A stretch of 64,000 nt of DNA from the NCBI GenBank assembly GCA_031266135.1, contig JAISBP010000003.1, positions 1-64,000 of the forward strand, written 5' to 3'. Below the pieces are notes generated by a model, which saw nothing but the letters and a program-made list of their open reading frames with translations, did not search any database and had not been told where the DNA came from. The stretch comes from Holosporales bacterium. Its GTDB lineage: Bacteria > Pseudomonadota > Alphaproteobacteria > RUG11792. Made by a program: the position numbers and the translations under genes. Positions 17,984-25,893 of this stretch are shown here, piece after piece (positions within the stretch are counted from its first letter, which is position 1; each line of letters starts with the position of its first letter).

Positions 17984-18322
17984 CTATTTCACGTAACTCA
18001 TCGTAAAAAACGAGATGATGGAATCACGGGTTGCAGTACACGGCGATATAGCTCCCGTCTTAATATTCGCCTCATTCATGAAAATACGCAGGAATACCCT
18101 TTGTTGATTTGCTGTCGATAGATTCGAGTAAATCATTTTTCTCTGCAGAATTCTATGGATTAACATGGCGTCGGCCGCGGCCTCTGCTTCCAGTATACCA
18201 TCCTTCAACGTAACGTCCCGATAGGCCTTGGAAGTACCCGTCGTCGCCGACGCCTTCTTCACTTTTTTCTCATTGGTTAATTCGTGCTTATTACCAAGAA
18301 TATCGTGCTGCAGTATTGACAT
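17984..18322 (-). CDS. Hypothetical protein downstream of tssG
   Basis: 112 residues starting 3 bases after the tssG stop, so almost certainly in one transcript with it. It has no signal peptide or membrane segment. It is mixed charged, with a helical middle (ILEAEAAADAMLIHRILQRKMIYSN) and two cysteine/threonine-rich residues near the end (SPCTATRD). I do not recognise it. Position suggests a link to type VI secretion, but it does not look like TssE, TssF or TssB, and that link is only contextual. Confidence 0.5.
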   Translation of the reverse strand: MSILQHDILGNKHELTNEKKVKKASATTGTSKAYRDVTLKDGILEAEAAADAMLIHRILQRKMIYSNLSTANQQRVFLRIFMNEANIKTGAISPCTATRDSIISFFTMSYVK

Positions 18323-18325
18323 GTT

Positions 18326-19525
18326 TTACACTAGCTCCGTAAATGATGCGGTAGATCCCTTCCCTAACTCTTCATAATCAGTCTTCTGCCTCGTCGATCC
18401 GGTACTCGAATTCTCACGTACACTCAAGTACGCTGCGATTCTGTGCTCCGGGTCTCCTTCCATAAGATCTGATTCTGGAGGTTTTGAAAGAGATCTACTA
18501 CCTTTCGTATGCTCTCCATATATGAAGGTATCCTTATTTAGGCGGTACACTCCGTTTAGTAATGTACCCTTCACGAAGCATTCATCCAGATAGAAGCTTA
18601 GTTTTACCTGGAATTCGCACGGTACGTACGACCTAACGATTTCCTTCATCTTTTGGAGGGGAGATACCTTTCGATCGAGCCTGTTGCTTTTAGGTAAGAA
18701 TTTTAAATATTTGTCAAAATTCAACGGACCGATCATGACGTTAATCCCCTTCATTGTATTCCACGATTTATTGCCCAATATTAAATCTTTCCCCATCTTA
18801 TTGAATCTGTTTTTTGAAGTCCCGATAGCACTCTGCAATGATCTATCGGCCACATCGAACGCTCCAACGAATTGTTGAATCTGAACCGGGACATCGAAAA
18901 AACTGGATAGAATGACCCTTAATCCATCACTCGATCTAGTGTTTCTCCAAAAAAAGCTATGACAGGAGAGCTTGAACTGCTCAGGAACGAGTGCTGCCGA
19001 AAGATTCCGACTCGCCGCTGATGAAGAATCTCCAAACCCAGATAAACTGAACCCTATATTCCCGAATATGGAGTTCTCCAAAGAAGATGAAAGACAGCTT
19101 AAGTCGTGCTTCTTGTGGAATTGATACCTTAACCAATACATCCTCCCATTAAAAATATCGAAAAAATCAGCGACGGCTTGCCGTGATAATCTGTTATGAG
19201 TTATATATTCTTCAACGTAACATGATGGGAATGCGCCTTCAATACCGGCAATCCCCGGGAGATTTGTGTATAGCTCGACATAATCATTAATAACGCATTC
19301 CATCGTGGATATTGCACTGAACTTAGAGCTGTAGTTAATTTTATTTTTTATTTCTATGGAAGATGGCTTCACTCCCTGCAGAGAGAAGGCGACGTCTATC
19401 GCCCTCGCAAAGGTAAACATCTCCGGCGAATTGGTCAGCTTATCAACGAGACGCCGTTCATCAATTATCTTGCCAAATCTAGCTTTCTTACCGGAATTTC
19501 TACGACGCTTGTATAACGAGAACAT
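18326..19525 (-). CDS. tssG: Type VI secretion baseplate protein TssG (ImpH/VasB), repeat-derived C-terminus
   Basis: 399 residues. The N-terminal part has MFTFARAIDVAFSLQG, then the family hallmark LPGIAGIEGAFPSCYVEEYITHNRLSRQAVADFFDIFNGRMYWLRYQFHKKH (aligning with the GxxGxLPxxYTE...ALxDFLDxFxHR segment of TssG). Later come FFDVPVQIQQFVGAF and LILGNKSWNTMKGINVMIGPLNFDKYLKFLP (gD.vwd...f.i.iGPL). TssG joins TssF, TssE and TssK in the T6SS baseplate wedge. The last 45-50 residues (RSLSKPPESDLMEGDPEHR to DYEELGKGS) come from a 146-bp palindromic element, with only a few residues following, so the native C-terminus is replaced or extended. It stands apart from the other T6SS genes (41-47.8 kb). 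Confidence 0.85.
   Translation of the reverse strand: MFSLYKRRRNSGKKARFGKIIDERRLVDKLTNSPEMFTFARAIDVAFSLQGVKPSSIEIKNKINYSSKFSAISTMECVINDYVELYTNLPGIAGIEGAFPSCYVEEYITHNRLSRQAVADFFDIFNGRMYWLRYQFHKKHDLSCLSSSLENSIFGNIGFSLSGFGDSSSAASRNLSAALVPEQFKLSCHSFFWRNTRSSDGLRVILSSFFDVPVQIQQFVGAFDVADRSLQSAIGTSKNRFNKMGKDLILGNKSWNTMKGINVMIGPLNFDKYLKFLPKSNRLDRKVSPLQKMKEIVRSYVPCEFQVKLSFYLDECFVKGTLLNGVYRLNKDTFIYGEHTKGSRSLSKPPESDLMEGDPEHRIAAYLSVRENSSTGSTRQKTDYEELGKGSTASFTELV
18352..18497 (-). repeat. Palindromic element at the 3' end of tssG
   Basis: 146 bp, ends TAGATCCCTT and GAAAGAGATCTA. On the tssG strand it is read in the family's common frame to give RSLSKPPESDLMEGDPEHR and VRENSSTGSTRQKTDYEEL, and then the gene ends seven codons later. 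Confidence 0.92.
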
Positions 19526-19542
19526 ACGCTAACCAGCACTAT

Positions 19543-19619
<77 letters not shown>

Positions 19620-19828
19620 ATCTTGAAGTGGCCAGTATAGTACATTAGTTCCAGGAAGCAAAGCATTATTAATGACTGTATGTACAGATACTTTTGAGAC
19701 ATATCTAGCCATCACGAACGAATCAAGTGAATCTGAACTGGGGCAAGGATTTTTAGTTGATAAAACGCAAAAATTATATATTATAGAACGCGAAAATGCT
19801 GTATCTACTGTAATCGGTTAAGATAGTC

Positions 19829-20308
19829 ATGAATATGTTGTTTTATCGTTGTATTTTATCGGCCATGATCCTGATTACGCCTGCTTTTTCGGATTATAAG
19901 GCTGATGCACCGATGGATTACAAAGAAAAGGCAAGGCGTGAAAATGGTTCGATATTCGATGCATTTGGTAAGAGAACATCTTCATATAAAGGAAAGCTAA
20001 CTCCTCAGAAAGCAAATGAAAAGAAAAATCTTAGCAAAAAAGAAAGGCTGTGGAACGCATCCTTAGAATATGTAAGCAACTTTCAATTATCCTTTCTCAG
20101 TAAAAATGAAGGTAAAATAATGACTGATCCAACCAAGATACCAGAATTGGATTCCACTGGGGTTTGCTATTATGGCATTACAATCAAAATTTTGAATGAT
20201 GGCGATATTATGGTTAGTATAAGTTCAAAACAAGATTCTCCAATTAGATTGAGGGCATTCGAGAAACTCGTGCAGCAGGAAATATCTCTACGCGCGAAAA
20301 ATGCTTAG
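19829..20308 (+). CDS. Exported protein, DUF3576-like
   Basis: 159 residues. The signal peptide is about MNMLFYRCILSAMILITPAFS; a charged spacer follows. The C-terminal half (KERLWNASLEYVSNFQLSFLS, GKIMTDPTKIPE, YGITIKILNDGDIMVSISSK) resembles DUF3576, small exported proteins of alphaproteobacteria with the pattern LWxASL...GxxxTDW and a beta-rich end. The exact match is weak and unverified. Function is unknown. It stands alone, divergent from the initiator tRNA and followed by the LysR-like pair after 190 bases. Confidence 0.6.
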   Translation: MNMLFYRCILSAMILITPAFSDYKADAPMDYKEKARRENGSIFDAFGKRTSSYKGKLTPQKANEKKNLSKKERLWNASLEYVSNFQLSFLSKNEGKIMTDPTKIPELDSTGVCYYGITIKILNDGDIMVSISSKQDSPIRLRAFEKLVQQEISLRAKNA

Positions 20309-20497
20309 TGCTATTTCGCAAGATTTATCGTGAAATCGTAAAAAATCGCTGTGCTATGATGAAAACTGGAGTATGGCTTTGATAGATCTGCACTAAAATA
20401 CAACATGTACAATATAGCTTTTCGTCTTGAAGTTGAGGAATGCATCTGTGATAATGCCGGAGCAAGGCAATTGATCTTTAACAACGTATCTTGAGAT

Positions 20498-21433
20498 ATG
20501 TCTCTGAACTTTTCTCAGCTTTCTCAGCTTGACTTTTTTGAAAAGGTATGTTGTAAGGGCTTTTCAGATGCCTGCCGTGAATATCAATTCGAATTGAGTG
20601 ATGGAATTGGCTTTATTCAAGAGCTACAGAAAAGTCTGGGATTTGTTTTATTCGAAGATAGCGCCACTTCTTGCGATACTCTTACTTCAGAGGGGAGCTC
20701 ATTTCTTCCATCCGCCAGGAAGTTGATAGACGATTATACATTCGGTCTTTTGGATGTCTATGAAAGTAATCAGAAAAACGATCTTTTAGTTGTTAGGTCC
20801 ACGTTTAGTTATGGAAAGAATCTATTATTACCTTGCATTTCTAAAATTGCTGAATCCAGTGATCTGGGAAACGTTGGAGTGGATCTAATAACGCAGAAAA
20901 GATTGAGAGGAACCGATAATGCAGAAGCACACGTTTTGTTTATGAACTATACTGGCAATGATCAGCTATTTTTTGACCGAAAATGGACTTTATCCCTTGA
21001 TCAGGGATTATATGCTAGTGAAGGATACTTACTAGACATCGGGAATTACCCTAAAACTCCCGAGGATCTCTTATCACATTCCATTCTGGGATATGGAGAT
21101 GTTTTTGATCGAGATATCTACAAGAGCTTAAATTGGCATCTATCCGGATCATGTGGTTTATGCGAATTGGAGCCATCGATTTTGTTTAGCTCTCTCAGTG
21201 TCATAACGGCCGCCATCGAGACGGATCTGGGAATTGGGCCTGTTATTAATGCGCATATACAGTTTGGTCACAAACGGTTGTTTAGAATCCTCCCTGATGT
21301 TGATGGACCCAATATCGTCCTAGATTTTGCCGTAAGGAAAAGGATTCCACCAATATTAGAAGATACTGTTCAGGAGTTGAGCAAACTGATGCTAGAGAGA
21401 GCTAATGAGCTTGGGCTCAAGATTATGTTTTAG
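20498..21433 (+). CDS. Divergent LysR-type regulator-like protein, paralog 1
   Basis: 311 residues. The N-terminal 70 residues parallel a LysR winged helix by position: LSQLDFFEKVCCKGFSDACREYQFELSDGIGFIQELQKSLGFVLFEDSATSCDTLTSEGSSFLPSARKLID. The recognition helix lacks the usual SQPAVSxQI residues. The C-terminal substrate-binding domain is recognisable by GLYASEGYLLDIGNYPKTPEDLLSHSILGYGD and WHLSG...PSILFSSLSVITAAIETDLGIGPV. It may still bind DNA or be a degenerate regulator. The second paralog follows after 15 bases, so the pair looks like a tandem duplication in one operon. Confidence 0.7.
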   Translation: MSLNFSQLSQLDFFEKVCCKGFSDACREYQFELSDGIGFIQELQKSLGFVLFEDSATSCDTLTSEGSSFLPSARKLIDDYTFGLLDVYESNQKNDLLVVRSTFSYGKNLLLPCISKIAESSDLGNVGVDLITQKRLRGTDNAEAHVLFMNYTGNDQLFFDRKWTLSLDQGLYASEGYLLDIGNYPKTPEDLLSHSILGYGDVFDRDIYKSLNWHLSGSCGLCELEPSILFSSLSVITAAIETDLGIGPVINAHIQFGHKRLFRILPDVDGPNIVLDFAVRKRIPPILEDTVQELSKLMLERANELGLKIMF

Positions 21434-21448
21434 CTGTGGTAATATTAT

Positions 21449-22348
21449 ATGATCAGTACTCTTAAGAATCTCATTACACTCGCAGAAAAAGGCGAGTTTG
21501 CGTTAAGAATTCCTCTGAATGATTTCATCGATCAAATGAAGAGACTGGAGCAAGAGCTAGAGCATAAAGTACTGAAAACGAGATCTGAAAATAACATTTC
21601 ACTCACAGATTTCGCTAAGAATTTCATTCCATATGCAAAGAAATGTCTACGCATACTGGAGGATGGAATTTATTCATCAAGCGATGAGAACAATTATGAA
21701 ATGGACCAGCACCTGACGATAGGAATTGCTAGAGATAGCATGACAACCTGGGCCATCAATTGTATCAAGAACTTCAATAAGATGCATCCTGGATTGAGGT
21801 TATCTGTCATCGCAGATGATAATGTAACACCAAGAATGATTAACAATTCAACGATTATATTCTGGTGTGTTGAAGGAGATTTACCAGGTTTTAACAAGAT
21901 ATGGTACATAGAATACAAGTATGGGCTGTATGCTAGTGAATCTTATCTTCAGAAATACGGTGAACCAGCATTGAGTACGATGAAAAATCATAAGGTAATC
22001 GCGTATTCTGGTAAGGATAATAATGCCTCCCTAAGTAATTGGCACCTAACTGGTGAATATAATCTTCCACCTTTAAAACCTAGTATTTTTTCACAATCGA
22101 GGGATTTGATAGTAAAGATGGCATCGGAAGGATTAGGAATCGGTGCAATATGTGAGAGACAAGATGTTTATTACGGATATCCACTACTTCGTAGAGTATT
22201 AAAATTCGTGGATGGACCAGTCCTGCGAAGTTATTTTATGATACGTAATGGAATTAATGAACAAGTACATTGCAATGTAGCTTTATTTGATCAGCTATTT
22301 AAATTATATTTTAAATCGCAGAATATAGAAATTTGTTACTGTAAGTAA
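21449..22348 (+). CDS. Divergent LysR-type regulator-like protein, paralog 2
   Basis: 299 residues, paralogous to the preceding gene along its effector domain: YGLYASESYLQKYGEPALSTMKNHKVIAYSG, NWHLTGEYNLPPLKPSIFSQSRDLIVKMASEGLGIGAICE, LKFVDGPVLRSYF. The N-terminal helix-turn-helix is even less conserved (LITLAEKGEFALRIPLNDFIDQMKRLEQELEHKVLKTR), so classic DNA binding is doubtful. The two proteins may form a heterodimer. No target genes can be inferred. Confidence 0.65.
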   Translation: MISTLKNLITLAEKGEFALRIPLNDFIDQMKRLEQELEHKVLKTRSENNISLTDFAKNFIPYAKKCLRILEDGIYSSSDENNYEMDQHLTIGIARDSMTTWAINCIKNFNKMHPGLRLSVIADDNVTPRMINNSTIIFWCVEGDLPGFNKIWYIEYKYGLYASESYLQKYGEPALSTMKNHKVIAYSGKDNNASLSNWHLTGEYNLPPLKPSIFSQSRDLIVKMASEGLGIGAICERQDVYYGYPLLRRVLKFVDGPVLRSYFMIRNGINEQVHCNVALFDQLFKLYFKSQNIEICYCK

Positions 22349-22461
22349 GAATCTGGCGTTCGAGAAAGGGAACGTCATGTATATCTTTTACAATCATCTT
22401 AATTTATTTCAGATATATTTGAAGATATCCCGCAACTTGAGAAAAAGTATCTTATACTCAT

Positions 22462-22607
22462 TAGAGTTCTTTCAAAACCTTCAGAATCAGAATTATTGGA
22501 AGGAGACACGGAGCACAGAACCGCAGCGTACTTGAGTGTACGTGAGGATTCGAGCACCGAATCGACGCACCAAGAAGCTGAGTGTGGAGAGTTACGAAAG
22601 AGCTCTA
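22462..22607 (+). repeat. Palindromic element (146 bp), intergenic, tandem copy a
   Basis: Exact 146 bp with ends TAGAGTTCTTTC and GAAAGAGCTCTA (11 of 12 complementary). The interior has CTTCAGAATCAGAATTATTG and the AGCTGAGTGTGGAGAGTTACG block. It is close to the copy at 29972-30117 in reverse orientation. Confidence 0.92.
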
Positions 22608-22693
22608 TTGGAAGGAAAGACGGAGCACAGACCTGCCGTGTACTTTGGTGCATACCAAGAAGCTGATTATGGAGAGTTAGGAGGAGAGGTCTA
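22608..22693 (+). repeat. Palindromic element, truncated tandem copy b
   Basis: 86 bp starting directly after copy a at the TTGGAAGGAAAGACGGAGCA block and ending GAGAGGTCTA. It lacks the left terminal repeat and the central GAGGATTCGAG segment. The head-to-tail fusion suggests recombination between two elements. Confidence 0.85.
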
Positions 22694-22843
22694 TTAGATC
22701 TTTTTCTTTAGGTGCTTAGAAATATTCTGGCACATGTATTCGAACTTCTGTCCACCATACTTGTCTTGGAATCACCAAAAATGGGACATCGTAACATTGA
22801 GATTGATTCTGATAAATGTTAAAATCCAGTTCTGTAATCTCAA

Positions 22844-22920
22844 GTCCTCGTAGCTCAGATGGATAGAGCGTAGGATTCCTAATCCTGAGGCCGTGGGTTC
22901 GAATCCCGCCGGGGACACCA
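22844..22920 (+). tRNA. tRNA-Arg (anticodon CCT)
   Basis: 77 nt: acceptor GTCCTCG/CGGGGAC (one T-G), D-arm TAGCTCAGATGGATAGAGC, anticodon loop TTCCTAA (CCT), T-arm GTGGGTTCGAATCCCGC, and encoded CCA. Confidence 0.96.
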
Positions 22921-22997
22921 TTGACATATTCTCCCGTAAAACAACTCAGTTATATGATCGTAGTAACTCACTGCCTCTTATCCTGCTAACACGAAAA

Positions 22998-23100
22998 TAG
23001 ATCTCCTCCTCCCTAACTCTCCATAATCAGCTTCTTGGTGTACACAAGTACACGGCAGGTCTGTGCTCCGTCTTTCCTTCCAATAATTTTGATTATGAAT
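22998..23100 (-). repeat. Palindromic element, short degraded copy
   Basis: It begins TAGATCTCCTCCTCCCTAAC with the CTCCATAATCAGCTTCTTGG block and the TTTCCTTCCAATAATTTTGATT block, but lacks a clear right terminal repeat and the central segment. It is intergenic, between tRNA-Arg and the end of dedA. Confidence 0.75.
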
Positions 23101-23118
23101 AAAAGGAGGATACCATAA

Positions 23119-23688
23119 CTATTCGGAATGCTTCCGCTTTACTATATAAAAACAGCCGATACCTATTATTCCGACTATTATAGAGACAACGATGATAGCA
23201 GGGAATGTACTAAAATTTTCATCCGATAATAGATCCGCTATCGTGTATCCGAGAAAGCAACCGGCAGCGGCCCAGCATAATCCAGATAATATGTTGTATA
23301 TAACGAATCTAGACGGTTTTATTTTGGCCGATCCAATGATGAGTGGACTAATCGTACGTATTCCATAAATAAATCGAAAAGAAAATATAAAAAAGATATC
23401 CATCTTATGGAGTAATTTGAATACCTTATCCCTGGCCTTCTCCAATTTTGGTACCCTCATTATTAGCCAGTCGCTACCTGTTTTGTATCCCAGGAAGAAT
23501 AGTAGTTGATCAGCGAATATGGTCGTAAAAAAGGCTATGAAAAAAATCTTGTAGATTGAAAGGTATCCACCGGCAGCGAATGCACTCGCCGTCAGGAGAA
23601 TCACTTCACCCTCGACGAGAGAACCAAGGAAAACAGCGATATATCCCCAGTCCTTCACGAATTCTGTTACTAAACCGGAATTAAACAT
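23119..23688 (-). CDS. DedA family membrane protein
   Basis: 189 residues with about five hydrophobic helices. It has the DedA motif region EGEVILLTASAFAAGGYLSIYKIFFIAFFTTIFADQLLFFLGYKTG (E...P-like loop, then ADQxxYxxGxxxG) and FSFRFIYGIRTISPLIIGSAKI (RF.pgiR...ag). DedA proteins are linked to undecaprenyl phosphate and phospholipid scrambling across the inner membrane. Its ATG lies 4 bases after the psd stop, so the pair is co-translated, which fits a lipid role. Confidence 0.85.
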   Translation of the reverse strand: MFNSGLVTEFVKDWGYIAVFLGSLVEGEVILLTASAFAAGGYLSIYKIFFIAFFTTIFADQLLFFLGYKTGSDWLIMRVPKLEKARDKVFKLLHKMDIFFIFSFRFIYGIRTISPLIIGSAKIKPSRFVIYNILSGLCWAAAGCFLGYTIADLLSDENFSTFPAIIVVSIIVGIIGIGCFYIVKRKHSE

Positions 23689-23692
23689 CGTC

Positions 23693-24391
23693 TTAAATTA
23701 TGATACTCTCCCGCGGCGCTTGCTTTTTCATATTCAAATCTGCTAGAACAGTTTCTCCTGATAGCGTGGTTTGACCTTTACAGACCTGCGGCGCTATCCC
23801 CACCGGAAGCCATACATCAAATCTACTGCCAAACCTAATTATTCCAAAAATTTCACCTTTCTTAACTTCCTGACCATCGTGAATGTCGCACACGATTCGC
23901 CGACCAATCATTCCTGCTATCTGTGAAAATGCGATTAATTGCTCTGGATTGCTGGCCACTTCCATTATAACGGTATTCTTCTCATTAAATACACTCGCCT
24001 TTTCTAATGCGGCGTTTAAAAAAGAGCCTGGACTGTATATTACGGTTTTTATCCTTCCGGACATCGGTAATCTATTAACGTGAACATCAAATATACTAAG
24101 AAATATGCTGATCTTATATCTCTTCTCTTCACCGAGACCCAATTCCATAGGAGGAGTTTCCAGATTGATCGCACTCACAGTGCCATCGGCCGGGCTGGTG
24201 ATTAGCCAATCATCAGTTGGGATGGCCCTCTTGGGATTTCTAAAGAAGAAAATACAGAAGAATGTAATAATGGCGCAAATCCAAGCTAACGATGCAATGA
24301 ATATAGAGAAAAATAAAGTAGCCGCCAGTGCAATGCCTATAAAACGGTATCCATCCCTATGAATAGAAAAATCAAACCCTGGTAGATTCAT
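23693..24391 (-). CDS. psd: Phosphatidylserine decarboxylase, short alphaproteobacterial type
   Basis: 232 residues. Two N-terminal hydrophobic helices are followed by FFRNPKRAIPTDDWLITSPADGTVSAI, the central VHVNRLPMSGRI (His-Asp/His motif), and the self-cleavage site IIRFGSRFDVWLP, where most alphaproteobacterial short Psd enzymes have RFGSR instead of LGST. Autocleavage before Ser gives the pyruvoyl cofactor. It makes phosphatidylethanolamine at the inner membrane. The usual partner pssA is missing here, and dedA takes its place. Confidence 0.93.
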   Translation of the reverse strand: MNLPGFDFSIHRDGYRFIGIALAATLFFSIFIASLAWICAIITFFCIFFFRNPKRAIPTDDWLITSPADGTVSAINLETPPMELGLGEEKRYKISIFLSIFDVHVNRLPMSGRIKTVIYSPGSFLNAALEKASVFNEKNTVIMEVASNPEQLIAFSQIAGMIGRRIVCDIHDGQEVKKGEIFGIIRFGSRFDVWLPVGIAPQVCKGQTTLSGETVLADLNMKKQAPRESIII

Positions 24392-24488
24392 CCTGAATGA
24401 CTCTGTCTAATCAAAATTACACAGATTCTAGCATATGAAATTTTGCTAATGCTACCCATTTGTTCGAAAAACGTATCACTGAGAGATC

Positions 24489-24562
24489 TATAACCCACCT
24501 TTCGTAACATTCAGAACCAGAACTTATGAAGGCTGATTGTGGAGAGTTTGGGAATGGTTATA
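24489..24562 (+). repeat. Palindromic element relic, internally deleted
   Basis: 74 bp with ends TATAACC and GGTTATA. The left block TTTCGTAACATTCAGAACCAG joins directly to the right block AAGGCTGATTGTGGAGAGTTTGGGA, i.e. the loop of the palindrome has been lost. Confidence 0.65.
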
Positions 24563-24617
24563 CTGGAGACACAAAAAAGGAATTGCCTCCGCCCATACTA
24601 GATTTCCATCAGCAATC

Positions 24618-24646
24618 TTGATATAACCTTTTGACATTTGTTGTAT
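24618..24646 (+). promoter_or_regulatory. Candidate sigma-70 promoter of nagZ
   Basis: TTGATA (24618-24623), a 17-base spacer, then TTGTAT (24641-24646). Start of transcription would be near 24653, only about 8 bases before the GTG at 24661, so the mRNA leader would be very short. It is a pattern match only. Confidence 0.35.
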
Positions 24647-24660
24647 TTCGTAGTCGTTCT

Positions 24661-25644
24661 GTGAAAAAACTACTTACCTTAGTCTTGGTTTGCATTTTGT
24701 TATTCTCTTCTTGCACCAATTCTCCGGATCGAAAATTGCCGATGATCGTTGGGATTAGCGGGATTACTCTAACTGACACAGAAAGACTTTATCTAAATAA
24801 ATACCATCCTGTCGGAGTGCTACTCTTCAAGAGGAATTGCGATAATGAAGCGCAGGTTAAATCTTTAGTGGCTCAGCTTAAGGGGTGCGGATGCCTGGTG
24901 ATGATAGATTTAGAAGGCCGGATCGCTAATAGACTATCTCGCTTCTTCCAAATCTCCAAAAATCAGAGGGACTTCGAATTTTCAAAGCCTGAGGATGTGT
25001 ATTCATACTTTTCAAGTATGGCACGATACGTAAAGAATCTCGGAATCGACACCATCCTAACGCCCGTCACCGATGTGTCCGAGGCATCAAATAGCGCCGG
25101 TGAAATCGGTGTTAGAAGTTTCTCGAATAACCCAGATAAGGTAGCTGTGCTGGCTTTTGAGGTTGTAGCAGCCCTACAAGATAACGGTATAACTCCGGTG
25201 ATTAAGCATCTCCCAGGTCACGGAAAAGCCAAATTAGATAGTCATGAAGAATTGCCTATCGTGACCGAAAGTATTAGGGATGATATTCATGCAAACAGAA
25301 AGCTAATCAAGATGCTCAAGGCAACCGGTAGGAAAATACCGCCATGTATTGTGTCTCACATTGCATATCAGTCGTGCGGGGAAAGCTTGCCGGCAACTTT
25401 ATCTCCACGGATGATATCGATCGTGAGGGAAACGATAGGAATAGGAGACGGTGTGATTCTATCGGATAGCATCTGCATGAAGGCCTTACAGAAATTTAGT
25501 AATGCAACCGAGATGGCATACCTAGCTGGTGTGGATGTCATTATATGCAGCCTTCCCATCGGAGAAATTGTCGAAAATCACACGTCGATCCTCAAGCGAA
25601 TGGATCTCCCCATCGCGAAGTACAAATTACTTTCCACGGATTAA
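24661..25644 (+). CDS. nagZ: Beta-N-acetylhexosaminidase (NagZ, GH3), predicted lipoprotein
   Basis: About 327 residues from the GTG at 24661; a TTG 30 bases upstream is possible. The N-terminus VKKLLTLVLVCILLFSSC is a lipoprotein signal with lipobox ending FSSC. The GH3 barrel has HPVGVLLFKRNC, VMIDLEGRIANRL (normally DQEGGRVxRL), the conserved KHLPGHGKAKLDSHEELP (histidine general acid/base loop) and VILSDSICMKAL with the nucleophile Asp (usual SDDLSMKAL). NagZ removes GlcNAc from muropeptides during peptidoglycan recycling; most are cytosolic, so a lipid anchor is unusual and would place it in the periplasm. The EGGR to EGRI change in the substrate loop is notable. Confidence 0.85.
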   Translation: MKKLLTLVLVCILLFSSCTNSPDRKLPMIVGISGITLTDTERLYLNKYHPVGVLLFKRNCDNEAQVKSLVAQLKGCGCLVMIDLEGRIANRLSRFFQISKNQRDFEFSKPEDVYSYFSSMARYVKNLGIDTILTPVTDVSEASNSAGEIGVRSFSNNPDKVAVLAFEVVAALQDNGITPVIKHLPGHGKAKLDSHEELPIVTESIRDDIHANRKLIKMLKATGRKIPPCIVSHIAYQSCGESLPATLSPRMISIVRETIGIGDGVILSDSICMKALQKFSNATEMAYLAGVDVIICSLPIGEIVENHTSILKRMDLPIAKYKLLSTD

Positions 25645-25893
25645 CATACACTCATATATCCCTTCCATCTACAATCAGGGGGATGACTTGAGTGTATCAT
25701 AAATTGCTTAATAAAAACGGTAGCAGAGCATAATAATTTAAAAGGAAGTAAATACCGAGAACTAGAGGCTATCCAATAGATACCTAAAATTCATCATTAT
25801 CTATCCCTAAAGAATCAGAATCTCTTACCATAAAAAACACAGGAATCTCCGTAGCTTCTAACCGACTACGTAGCTTCCTGTATACCCGTTACT

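Larger units (their letters stand above)
22349..22843. other. Repeat-rich intergenic stretch before tRNA-Arg
   Basis: No gene is seen. It contains a full palindromic element (22462-22607) fused to a truncated second copy (22608-22693), then about 150 bases of plain AT-rich sequence up to tRNA-Arg. Confidence 0.7.

Noticed and set aside
22462-22693. Direct repeats suggesting a CRISPR array
   Set aside because: Two fused copies of a dispersed palindromic element; no regularly spaced short repeats and no cas genes in the window.
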